Shown: positions 1-8,109 of the stretch, one piece after another
How positions within the stretch are numbered: position 1 is the first letter of the stretch
Layout: the number at the start of each line of letters is the position of its first letter
Assembly (NCBI RefSeq): GCF_014649775.1
Contig: NZ_BMTR01000010.1
Coordinates: 1-64,000, forward strand
Length of the DNA: 64,000 bases
Direction of reading: 5' to 3'
From: Streptomyces longisporoflavus
GTDB taxonomy: Bacteria > Actinomycetota > Actinomycetes > Streptomycetales > Streptomycetaceae
Notes under the pieces: model-generated
Databases searched by the model: none
Seen by the model: only the letters and a program-made list of their open reading frames with translations
What the model was told of the DNA's origin: nothing
Position numbers and translations under genes: made by a program

Positions 1-63
1 GCAAGGCCAAATCATCCCAACCCCGACAGGGGCGCCTTGACGAAGGACATAGAGGCACCCCCC

Positions 64-2166
64 CTACCGCCCCGCCCCCAACGCCCCCCTCTGCGGCACG
101 ACGCTCCCCGTAGGGACGGCGCGCTGGCGGGCAGGGGTGCCGGTCCAGCAGGTGCCTCTGCGGGACAGCAGGCGGCGTAGCCACAGCTCCGTGGAGACCA
201 GGTCCGCCAGGCCGTCCAGGGGCAGGGGCTCGCCCTCCGAGGCCGCGCGCAGCGCCTTGCGGACCACGCGCGCCTCCACCAGGCCCGCCTGCGCGAGCAA
301 GGGCGTGTCGAAGAGGGACAGCAGGTCGTCGAGGGAGACCCGCAGACCGGTGCGGGCGGCGGCGGCGGACGACGCGTGCGACGGGGCGCCCCAGCCGGGC
401 GGCAGTTCGGCCACGCCGGCGCCCTCCAGGACCGTACGCAGGATCGCCGCGCGGGCTCCCGGCTGGACGCGCATGGCCACGGGGAGCGCACGGCAGGCCC
501 GGACCACCTGGTTGTCTAGGAACGGCGCGTGCAGGCGCTGGAAGCGGACCTCGGCGGCCTGTTCGAGGACGCGCAGGTCGGCGGCGTGCCGGGCGAGCGC
601 CGCGCGGGCGCGGAACTCTCCGGGGCGCTGGCCGGGTCCGGCGCCGGGCCGGCCGGTCGTGTCATGGAGGCGAACCGATACTTCTGCCAGCGCCTCGCCC
701 GTCAGCCAGCGGGCGGCCGGCCCCGGCCGCGCCCACGCCAGGGCGGCCATCGACGCGCCCACCGCCCCGCCGGGCTCGTCGAAGCGCCGCTGGAGAAGAC
801 GGTCGGCGAGCGAATCGACGCCCGCGCGGTAGGACATCCGGGAGAGCTTGCGCGCGGCGCCGTACACGCGCGCGGGAACCATGACGGAGCCCGCGGCGGA
901 GCCGTCCGCCTTCGCCAAGGCCGCCACGGGGCGCACCAGATGGCGCCGTCTGCGGTCCATCAGGAGGTCGGCGAGGCGGGCCGGATGCGCGTCGAGGACC
1001 TGCCGCGCGCCGTACCCCGTGAAGTGGTCCGCGCTCCCCGAGGAGAGCCGCGCACGGTGGCGCTGGGCCGTGACGAGGGTGGCGCTCGGCTCGTCCGTCA
1101 GAGGGCCGTCCAAGTCCGCGTACGGGAGGGCTTCTTCGCCCGCGGCGACCACCACGTGGTGCAGACGGGGGTTTGCCGCGATGGCGCCCGCCCGTTCGAG
1201 CTCGGCCTCGCGGCCGTTGATCGCGAGGTCGTTGAAGGTGACGGCGAGGAGCCGCTCCCCCGCGCCCGTGCCGTGGCCGAGGACCGTACCGGGCATCCCC
1301 GGAAGGCCCGCCGCGAGCAGCGCGAGGGTGCCGGACGCGGGCCCTCCGGAGAGGTCGGCGCCGATGCCGGGCACCGGCATCCCGCGTGCCGCGCGCCGCT
1401 CGGCGGGGCCCATGCCGGGCACGGGGCCGGGGTCGACGCCGGTCGCTCCGGGGACGTGCCGCGGGGCGCCGAGCCGGGTGCGTACCGCCTCCACGAGGGC
1501 GTCCCGGACGCCGTCCACGGCGGTGGTCGCGTCGGCGGCGGGCGCGGCGACCGCGAGGGACGCCACGTGTTCGTACCCCGCGATCTCCCGTGCGCCCGCG
1601 CGCAGGATCAGCGCATGCCCCGGTGGCACGCGCCGCACGCCCTGGTAGGGCGTCGAGTCGTGCAGCGCCTCCGGCACGTCGGGAGCGGCGAGCAGCGCCG
1701 CGAGGTGGCCGATGTCGAGGTGGGCCTCGATGAGGTCGGCAAGGGGCAGCGCGGCGGTCGCGAAGGCCGTGCCGTCGGCCCAGGGGGTGTAGAAGACCGG
1801 GCGCGCGCCCGCCAGGTCGCCGGCGATCATGACGCGGCGCCCGACCTGGACGACCGCGGTATAGCTGCCGGGCCATGCGGTCAGGTGCCGCAACGCGCCC
1901 CCGCGTGCCGCGAACAGGCCGACCCGCAGCTCCTCGTCGCTCGCGCCGCAGGTGCCGAGGACCGCGATGCGCGTCTGCTCGTCGGCCTTCACCGTCCGCA
2001 CCTCGTCGGCGCGCCAGTCGCCGACGGCCCAGAGCGGATCGGGGTCCCCCCACAGGAGTTGGGAGCCCACGGGGTGCACGGTCTCGCCGTTCTCACCGGT
2101 GGCTCCGGCCGAGCCCACCACCGAAGCCCTCGCGGCAGTGCTGCTCCACCCCACCAACCACCGCAT
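64..2166 (-). CDS. Asparagine synthase / lasso-cyclase-like amidotransferase
   Basis: 700 aa. The N-terminal half resembles the Ntn-glutaminase fold of class II amidotransferases but starts Met-Arg-Trp, so the catalytic Cys2 is absent; this loss is usual in lasso peptide cyclases and beta-lactam synthetases. The C-terminal half has the ATP-pyrophosphatase signature SGGPAS at residues 273-278. The family adenylates a carboxylate and forms an amide; here the substrate is unknown. The ATG at 2166 is preceded by a clear GGAGG, better than upstream in-frame starts. No RRE protein, leader protease or transporter lies between here and the regulator at 2866; the downstream side leaves the window after 63 bases, so a partner gene there cannot be excluded. 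Family assignment is good, function open. Confidence 0.8.
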   Translation of the reverse strand: MRWLVGWSSTAARASVVGSAGATGENGETVHPVGSQLLWGDPDPLWAVGDWRADEVRTVKADEQTRIAVLGTCGASDEELRVGLFAARGGALRHLTAWPGSYTAVVQVGRRVMIAGDLAGARPVFYTPWADGTAFATAALPLADLIEAHLDIGHLAALLAAPDVPEALHDSTPYQGVRRVPPGHALILRAGAREIAGYEHVASLAVAAPAADATTAVDGVRDALVEAVRTRLGAPRHVPGATGVDPGPVPGMGPAERRAARGMPVPGIGADLSGGPASGTLALLAAGLPGMPGTVLGHGTGAGERLLAVTFNDLAINGREAELERAGAIAANPRLHHVVVAAGEEALPYADLDGPLTDEPSATLVTAQRHRARLSSGSADHFTGYGARQVLDAHPARLADLLMDRRRRHLVRPVAALAKADGSAAGSVMVPARVYGAARKLSRMSYRAGVDSLADRLLQRRFDEPGGAVGASMAALAWARPGPAARWLTGEALAEVSVRLHDTTGRPGAGPGQRPGEFRARAALARHAADLRVLEQAAEVRFQRLHAPFLDNQVVRACRALPVAMRVQPGARAAILRTVLEGAGVAELPPGWGAPSHASSAAAARTGLRVSLDDLLSLFDTPLLAQAGLVEARVVRKALRAASEGEPLPLDGLADLVSTELWLRRLLSRRGTCWTGTPARQRAVPTGSVVPQRGALGAGR

Positions 2167-2865
2167 GTTGCCTCCACAGGCCGTGGACAACCAGTGCATC
2201 GAAGAACTGGGGTCCCATGCTGCCACGAAGGAGGCGTGCGGGAGTGGCTACGGAGGTGCTCACACTCCCCTTAATGTGTCGCCGGGGAGCGGTACTTGAA
2301 GGGCGCGACCACGCCCTTTTGCTTGACCGGGGCTGCTCCGCCCCGCCTTCCGGGACGGCGATTTTCGGCCAAATCAGCGGATGGTGCTCGCGTGCCGGAA
2401 CCGTAACCGGCAACACACAGTCCGGGAGGCGTTGCCCGCCCCCCGGACTGGTCCGCCGCCCGCGGGGATGGAGGCGGCGGCGTCCCCCAGCCCGCTGACT
2501 CCAGCGCAGCGGGCCGACCCACGCACCATCTATGGAAGCGCTCCCCTTATGGCCGGTGAAGAGCGCACATGCGGGCGCACGGCCACACACCGGGAGCACA
2601 CCCCGGCACTCCCGTACTTCCCTACCGGCAACAATCTCGCCATACGGAACTACGCCTCTTAACGCTTGGGATTCGGCGAACTACGCTGTGTGTGCTGATG
2701 TTTTCGCGGAGGCATATACCTGGGGGCTCGGCCAAATGCTCTTGCGGCCGATGGCCCCGGGCCACGGCGGTCGTTGTCGCGGACGCCGCTGTCCCTGGGG
2801 GAACGCAGCACGAATGCCGCGCGGTCAAGCCACTGCACGGCAGCCGTCTGTGTCGAGGGGTGGCC
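2167..2865. other. 699-bp divergent intergenic region
   Basis: The region lies between the divergently transcribed synthase-like gene and the sporulation-associated regulator, so it must hold both promoters. Open frames running through it (for example the in-frame extension upstream of 2866) have poor codon bias and no ribosome binding site. Base composition drops around 2630-2720, where AT-richer stretches occur. I cannot assign a -10/-35 pair with confidence and see no RNA gene. Confidence 0.5.
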
Positions 2866-4332
2866 ATGTCCAGGGAGCAACGCGGGCCGAACGAAAAGCT
2901 CGGCACCGTTCTCGCCCTCGCGGGAATCAGCAACGCCGGACTCGCGCGCAGGGTCAACGACCTCGGCGCCCAACGCGGGTTGACCCTTCGGTACGACAAG
3001 ACGTCCGTGGCCCGGTGGGTGTCCAAGGGCATGGTGCCGCAGGGCGCCGCCCCGCACCTCATCGCCGCGGCCATCGGGCAGAAGCTCGGCCGTCCCGTCC
3101 CGCTGCACGAGATCGGGCTCGCCGACGCCGATCCTGCGCCCGAGGTGGGCCTGGCCTTCCCGCGCGACGTGGGCGCCGCGGTCAAGTCGGCGACCGAGCT
3201 CTACCGCCTCGACCTGGCGGGCAGGCGCGCGGGCAGCGGCGGCATCTGGCAGTCCCTCGCCGGCTCCTTCGCCGTGAGCGCGTACGCCACCCCGGCATCG
3301 CGCTGGCTGATAACTCCGGCCGACAGCTCGGTCGCCCGTGACGCCACGGCGGACGAGCCGCGCGAGCTGGTCCACCCCGCCGAAGGCGCCGACGGCGCGA
3401 ACAGCGGCCAGCCGCTCAAGGTCGGCCACAGCGACGTGGTGAAGCTGCGGGAGGCCGCCGAGGACGCCAGGCGCTGGGACTCCAAGTACGGCGGCGGCGA
3501 CTGGCGCTCGTCGATGGTCCCGGAGTGCCTGCGGGTCGAGGCGGCGCCCCTGCTGCTCGGCTCGTACTCCGACGAGGTGGGCCGCTCGCTCTTCGGGGCA
3601 TCCGCCGAGCTGACGCGCCTGGCCGGCTGGATGGCCTTCGACACCGGCCAGCAGGAGGCCGCCCAGCGCTACTACATCCAGGCCCTGCGCCTGGCCCGCG
3701 CGGCGGCCGACGTGCCCTTAGGGGGGTACGTCCTCGCCTCCATGTCCCTCCAGGCGACCTACCGCGGCTTCGGCGACGAGGGCGTCGACCTCGCGCAGGC
3801 GGCCCTGGAGCGCAACCGCGGCCTGGCCACGGCACGCACGATGAGCTTCTTCCGCCTCGTCGAGGCACGCGCGCACGCGCGCGCCAACGACGCGCAGGCG
3901 GCCGGCGCGGCCCTCCGGGCGGCCGAGGGCTGGCTGGAGCGGGCGCGGGACGGCGACAACGACCCCTCGTGGCTCGGCTTCTACGGATACGACCGCTTCG
4001 CGGCGGACGCCGCCGAGTGCTATCGCGACCTGAAGGCGCCCCGCCAGGTGCGGCGCTTCACGGAGCAGGCGCTCTCACGGCCGACGGAGGAGTTCGTGCG
4101 CTCGCACGGTCTGCGGCTCGTGGTGTCGGCGGTCGCCGAGCTGGAGTCGGGGAATCTCGACGCGGCCTGCGAGCAGGGCACGCGGGCCCTTGAGGTGGCG
4201 GGGCGCATCTCGTCCGCGCGGACCACGGAGTACGTGAAGGACTTGCTGCACCGCCTGGAGCCGTACGGCGACGAGCCCAGGGTGGTGGAGCTGCGGGAGC
4301 GGGCACGGCCGCTGCTGATGGCGCCCGCGTAA
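2866..4332 (+). CDS. Sporulation-associated regulator, S. griseus Orf1590 / NsdA type, with TTA codon
   Basis: 488 aa. The N-terminal 60 residues form a helix-turn-helix-like segment (helices around 10-30 and 43-55); the remainder is helical and TPR-like (tetratricopeptide pattern around residues 230-400), as in the NsdA/Orf1590 family of Streptomyces developmental regulators. ATG 2866 follows GAGGGG at good spacing. From memory, S. griseus orf1590 makes a long and a short product from nested starts differing by about 6 kDa; Met56 at 3031 would give a similar short form without the helix-turn-helix. Leu285 is encoded by TTA (3718-3720), the bldA-dependent rare codon, so full translation should need tRNA-Leu(UUA). 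The family call is confident; the nested start is inferred. Confidence 0.85.
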   Translation: MSREQRGPNEKLGTVLALAGISNAGLARRVNDLGAQRGLTLRYDKTSVARWVSKGMVPQGAAPHLIAAAIGQKLGRPVPLHEIGLADADPAPEVGLAFPRDVGAAVKSATELYRLDLAGRRAGSGGIWQSLAGSFAVSAYATPASRWLITPADSSVARDATADEPRELVHPAEGADGANSGQPLKVGHSDVVKLREAAEDARRWDSKYGGGDWRSSMVPECLRVEAAPLLLGSYSDEVGRSLFGASAELTRLAGWMAFDTGQQEAAQRYYIQALRLARAAADVPLGGYVLASMSLQATYRGFGDEGVDLAQAALERNRGLATARTMSFFRLVEARAHARANDAQAAGAALRAAEGWLERARDGDNDPSWLGFYGYDRFAADAAECYRDLKAPRQVRRFTEQALSRPTEEFVRSHGLRLVVSAVAELESGNLDAACEQGTRALEVAGRISSARTTEYVKDLLHRLEPYGDEPRVVELRERARPLLMAPA

Positions 4333-4455
4333 TTAGTCCTCGTGCACCGCCGGGACGGCGACAGCTCTTACGCCCCTTGTAACCCCGTGGTCCTCGCCGG
4401 GTTTGGAGGCGTTGTCAGTGGCGCAGTGCACTATCGGTGTGGGAGGTGATGCGGG

Positions 4456-5658
4456 ATGGTCCGAGCGGTCACGTACGACTGCGATGTGCTGGTGATCGGC
4501 GGCGGGATCGTCGGTCTCTCGACGGCGTACGCCATCACGCGCGCCGCGCCGGGGACGCGGGTCACCGTCCTGGAGAAGGAGCCGGGCCCCGCCCGGCACC
4601 AGACGGGACGCAACAGCGGAGTGATCCACAGCGGGATCTACTACCGCCCGGGCTCCCTCAAGGCGCGGTACGCGGTGCGGGGCGCCGCCGAGATGGTCAA
4701 GTTCTGCGCGGAGTACGGCATCGCGCACGAGGTCACCGGCAAGCTGATCGTCGCCACGGAGCGCGCCGAGCTGACCCGCCTGCACGCCCTCGTCCAGCGC
4801 GGCCGGGAGAACGGCATCCCGGTGCGGGAGCTGGGCCCCGCCCAGATCGCGGAGTACGAACCCGAGGTCCGGGGCCTCGCCGCGATCCAGGTCGGGACGA
4901 CCGGCATATGTGACTACGGCTCGGTGGCGGGGCGGCTCGCGGACGCTTCGGGGGCAGAGGTCCGTTACGGGTCGGAGGTCGTCCGCATCGACCGACGCGC
5001 GGCGCTCGGGGTGGCCGTTCGTACGGCCGACGGTTCGGTGGTGCGGGGGAAGGTCCTGGTCAACTGCGCCGGACTGCACTGCGACCGGGTCGCGATGCTG
5101 GCCGGTGACGACCCCGGTATGCGGATCGTGCCCTTCCGGGGCGAGTACTTCGATCTGACGCGGCCCGACCTGGTGCGGGGCCTGGTGTATCCGGTGCCGG
5201 ACCCGGCTTTCCCCTTTCTGGGGGTGCATCTGACGCGGGGCATCGGTGGCGGGGTCCACGTGGGGCCCAACGCGGTGCCGGCGCTGGCCCGTGAGGGGTA
5301 CGGCTGGGATGTCGTGCGGCCCCGCGAGCTGGCGGGCACGGTGAGCTGGCCGGGCGCCTGGCGGATGGCCGGGCGGCACTGGCGGTACGGGGCGGGGGAG
5401 GTCCGGCGCTCCTTCTCCAAGAGCGCCTTCACCACCGCGGTGCGCAGGCTGCTGCCCGCGGTGACCTCGGATGATCTGGTGCCGGCGGCTGCGGGGGTGC
5501 GGGCGCAGGCCGTTCTGCGGGACGGGACGCTGGTGGACGACTTCCTCATCCGGGAGGGGGCGCGGGCGGTGCACGTCCTCAATGCGCCCTCGCCCGCGGC
5601 TACGGCTTCTCTCCCCATCGGCAGGGCTGTGGCTCGGCGGGTGCTGGCGCTGCTGTAG
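4456..5658 (+). CDS. lhgO: L-2-hydroxyglutarate oxidase
   Basis: 400 aa FAD-dependent oxidoreductase of the DAO family. The dinucleotide-binding GGGIVG lies near residues 15-20, followed by the family-typical stretch RNSGVIHSGIYY that packs on the flavin. The enzyme oxidises L-2-hydroxyglutarate to 2-oxoglutarate at the membrane and passes electrons to the quinone pool. ATG 4456 has a near-perfect GGAGGTGA ahead of it. The gene stands alone on this strand between the regulator and trmB. Length matches the family. A related glycerol-3-phosphate or sarcosine oxidase is a less likely reading because the HSGIYY segment is diagnostic. Confidence 0.9.
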   Translation: MVRAVTYDCDVLVIGGGIVGLSTAYAITRAAPGTRVTVLEKEPGPARHQTGRNSGVIHSGIYYRPGSLKARYAVRGAAEMVKFCAEYGIAHEVTGKLIVATERAELTRLHALVQRGRENGIPVRELGPAQIAEYEPEVRGLAAIQVGTTGICDYGSVAGRLADASGAEVRYGSEVVRIDRRAALGVAVRTADGSVVRGKVLVNCAGLHCDRVAMLAGDDPGMRIVPFRGEYFDLTRPDLVRGLVYPVPDPAFPFLGVHLTRGIGGGVHVGPNAVPALAREGYGWDVVRPRELAGTVSWPGAWRMAGRHWRYGAGEVRRSFSKSAFTTAVRRLLPAVTSDDLVPAAAGVRAQAVLRDGTLVDDFLIREGARAVHVLNAPSPAATASLPIGRAVARRVLALL

Positions 5659-5815
5659 GGGCGGTCCCTGCGGGGCGATCCCCGGCCTCAAAACGCCGGC
5701 CGGGCTATACCCGGCCCGTCCGGTGATTGAGGACGAACTCGGCGAAGCCGGTGATCAGCGCCGGCCAAGGCCCCCGGGCCAGAGCGGGTTTTCGGGAAGG
5801 GGCGGGGTTGGGGAC

Positions 5816-5821
5816 TAAAAT
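5816..5821 (+). promoter_or_regulatory. Candidate -10 box (TAAAAT) of trmB, near-leaderless
   Basis: TAAAAT ends 9 bases before the GTG start of trmB and there is no Shine-Dalgarno sequence in between. With transcription starting 6-9 bases after the -10 the mRNA would begin at or within a few bases of the start codon. A -35 box is not convincing. Confidence 0.45.
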
Positions 5822-5830
5822 TCCCCCACT

Positions 5831-6631
5831 GTGTCTGAGCCGAACGCCGCCCCCGAGCGCCCCCACGCCCCCCGCCCGAAGAGCGAGCCCCGTTTCCCCG
5901 ACGGCCCCTCGCCCGACCCGGCCGGGTCGCACTTCGAGCGGCGGATCCGCAGCTTCCAGCCCCGCAGGAGCCGCGTCACCACAAGCCAGGCGGACGCGCT
6001 CCAGCGGCTCTGGCCCAAGTGGGGCCTGGACATCGACGGCAAGCGCGTACTCGACCTGGCCGAGATGTTCCGCACCGGACAAGGCGAGCGTCCCGTCGTA
6101 CTGGAGATCGGCTTCGGCATGGGCGAGGCCACCGCGCAGATGGCCGCCGACGATCCGGACACCGGCATCCTGGCGGTGGACGTACACACCCCGGGCCAGG
6201 GAAACCTCCTCGGCCTCGCCGAGCGCAACGGCCTCGACAACATCCGCGTGGCGAACGGCGACGCCGTCATCCTGCTCCGCGAAATGCTCCCGCCCGCCTC
6301 CCTCGACGGCCTCCGCGTCTACTTCCCCGACCCCTGGCCCAAGGCCCGCCACCACAAGCGCCGCATCATCCAGCCCGACTTCCTCGACCTGGTGGCGCCC
6401 CGCCTCAAGGCCGGCGCCCTGCTGCACTGCGCGACCGACTGGGAGCCGTACGCCGAGCAGATGCTTGAGGTGCTCACCGCGCACCCCGCCTTCGAGAACA
6501 CGCAGGCCGACGGCGGATACGCGCCCCGCCCCTCCTTCCGCCCCCTCACCCGCTTCGAGGGCCAGGGCCTGGACAAGGGGCACGTGGTCAACGACCTGCT
6601 GTTCCGCCGCACACCCGGCCAAGAGGGCTGA
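5831..6631 (+). CDS. trmB: tRNA (guanine-N7)-methyltransferase
   Basis: 266 aa. SAM-dependent methyltransferase that makes m7G46 in the variable loop of tRNAs. The SAM-binding motif LEIGFGMGEAT lies near residues 94-104 and the family signature PDPWPKARHHKRR near 163-175, with the conserved Asp for guanine recognition; a C-terminal TRFEGQG block completes the fold. The first 45 residues are a Pro/Ala/Arg-rich tail, common in actinobacterial TrmB. The GTG start has no ribosome binding site but a good -10 just upstream, suggesting leaderless translation. The next gene follows after 64 bases. Confidence 0.95.
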   Translation: MSEPNAAPERPHAPRPKSEPRFPDGPSPDPAGSHFERRIRSFQPRRSRVTTSQADALQRLWPKWGLDIDGKRVLDLAEMFRTGQGERPVVLEIGFGMGEATAQMAADDPDTGILAVDVHTPGQGNLLGLAERNGLDNIRVANGDAVILLREMLPPASLDGLRVYFPDPWPKARHHKRRIIQPDFLDLVAPRLKAGALLHCATDWEPYAEQMLEVLTAHPAFENTQADGGYAPRPSFRPLTRFEGQGLDKGHVVNDLLFRRTPGQEG

Positions 6632-6683
6632 GATACCGGCCACGGGACCTGAGACACCGTCGCGGCCCACCCCTGTCCCTCGT

Positions 6684-6689
6684 TAGGGT
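6684..6689 (+). promoter_or_regulatory. Candidate -10 box (TAGGGT) of the PrsW-type gene, leaderless
   Basis: TAGGGT lies 6 bases before the GTG at 6696, the distance expected if transcription starts on the start codon. No ribosome binding site is present. Confidence 0.4.
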
Positions 6690-6695
6690 CAACGC

Positions 6696-8078
6696 GTGGC
6701 CACCCGTTCTCCGTACCCGCATCCCATGCCCCCCGACGGGCCCGCCGGGCTGCGGCACGCGCGCTGGTGGCAGCGGCGGGCGATACGCGCAGCCGCCCTG
6801 GTCACGCTGCTCGCCCTGTCCGGCCTGGTGATCCTGGCCCTGGTCCGGGAGCAGACCGGTACCGAAGGCTTCCTCGTCGGGCTCGGCCTCGCGACCCTGC
6901 CCGTGCCGCTCCTGGTGGCCGCCTTCCGCTGGCTGCAACGGGTCCAGCCGGGCCCCTGGCGGAATCTGATCTTCGCCTTCGCCTGGGGCGCCTGCGCCGC
7001 CGCCCTCATAGCCATCGTCGCGAACAGCTTCGCGACCCGCTGGATAGCCACCGCCACCGCCGACCCCACCAGCGCCGACACCCTCGGCGCGACGGTCATA
7101 GCGCCGATCGTCGAGGAGAGCGCCAAAGCCGCGGCCGTGCTGCTCGTCTTCCTCTTCCGCAGACGCGAGTTCACCGGCGTCCTCGACGGCGTGGTGATCG
7201 CCGGAGTGACCGCCACCGGCTTCGCGTTCACCGAGAACATCCTCTATCTCGGCAGCGCCTTCGGCACCGACCAGCTCAACGGCGGTACGGGGCTCGCGTC
7301 CGTGACGGCCGCGACCTTCTTCGTGCGCGTCGTGATGTCGCCCTTCGCGCACCCCCTCTTCACCGTGCTCACCGGCATCGGCTTCGGCATCGCCGCGATC
7401 GGCGCCGACCGGCAGACCTTGCGCCGCGTCCTGCTGCCGCTCCTCGGGCTCCTCCTGGCGATGGGCCTGCACGCCCTGTGGAACGGCTCTGCGAGCTTCG
7501 GGGACTACGGCTTCTTCGCCGTGTACGCGGCCTTCATGCTGCCCGCGTTCGGCCTGCTCACCTGGCTGGTGATCTGGATCAGGCAGCGGGGCCTGCGCAT
7601 CGTGCGGGCCGAACTGCCCGCGTACGTCCTCGCGGGCTGGCTCACCGCGCCCGAGCCGTACGCCCTCGGCACCATGCGCGCCCGCACCCTGGCCCGCGAC
7701 TACGCCTCGTACACGCAGGGCAAGGCCGCGGCACGCGCGGTCGCGGAGTACGAGGCGTACGCGACCTCTCTCGCGCTCCTGCGGCACCGGGGGCGCAAGG
7801 GGCGCGCGGGCGCCGATTTCGTCGTACGGGAGCGGGAGTTGCTGAACGCGCTGTGGGAGCGCCGCGAGGCGGCACGGCCCGCCCTGGCCTACGCGGCACG
7901 CGCGACGGCACCGGTGCTGGTACCGATGCCGCCGCCGTACGGATATCAGCAGCCGTACGGGTACCAGCAGTCGTACGGGCACCAACAGCCCTATCCACAG
8001 CAGCAGCCCCACCTGTACGGATATCCGTACGCGCGACCGGCGATGCCCTACCCCGCGTACAACCCCTACCGCGGCTAG
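6696..8078 (+). CDS. PrsW-family intramembrane metalloprotease
   Basis: 460 aa integral membrane protein with about eight hydrophobic segments between residues 25 and 300. The PrsW/CAAX-type active-site motifs are all visible: EES-K (VEESAK, near 143), a later EN-Y segment (ENILYLG), the HP segment in FAHPLFT, and the H-LWN motif (GLHALWNG). Such proteases clip membrane anchors, for example anti-sigma factors. The cytoplasmic tail from about residue 330 is soluble and ends in Tyr/Gln/Pro repeats (PYGYQQ repeated with small changes), a low-complexity extension not needed for catalysis. The GTG start appears leaderless. The substrate cannot be read from the context. Confidence 0.85.
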   Translation: MATRSPYPHPMPPDGPAGLRHARWWQRRAIRAAALVTLLALSGLVILALVREQTGTEGFLVGLGLATLPVPLLVAAFRWLQRVQPGPWRNLIFAFAWGACAAALIAIVANSFATRWIATATADPTSADTLGATVIAPIVEESAKAAAVLLVFLFRRREFTGVLDGVVIAGVTATGFAFTENILYLGSAFGTDQLNGGTGLASVTAATFFVRVVMSPFAHPLFTVLTGIGFGIAAIGADRQTLRRVLLPLLGLLLAMGLHALWNGSASFGDYGFFAVYAAFMLPAFGLLTWLVIWIRQRGLRIVRAELPAYVLAGWLTAPEPYALGTMRARTLARDYASYTQGKAAARAVAEYEAYATSLALLRHRGRKGRAGADFVVRERELLNALWERREAARPALAYAARATAPVLVPMPPPYGYQQPYGYQQSYGHQQPYPQQQPHLYGYPYARPAMPYPAYNPYRG

Positions 8079-8109
8079 CGGCAAGCAGCGAGCAGCGAGC
8101 GGTAAACGG

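Noticed and set aside
64..2226. Complete lasso peptide cluster at the left end
   Set aside because: Only a cyclase-like protein is visible; no RRE, leader protease, or precursor with a proper leader was found within the window.
2569..2865. 99-codon N-terminal extension of the sporulation regulator
   Set aside because: Composition is non-coding-like, with no ribosome binding site; the ATG at 2866 has a good one and gives the expected N-terminal HTH.
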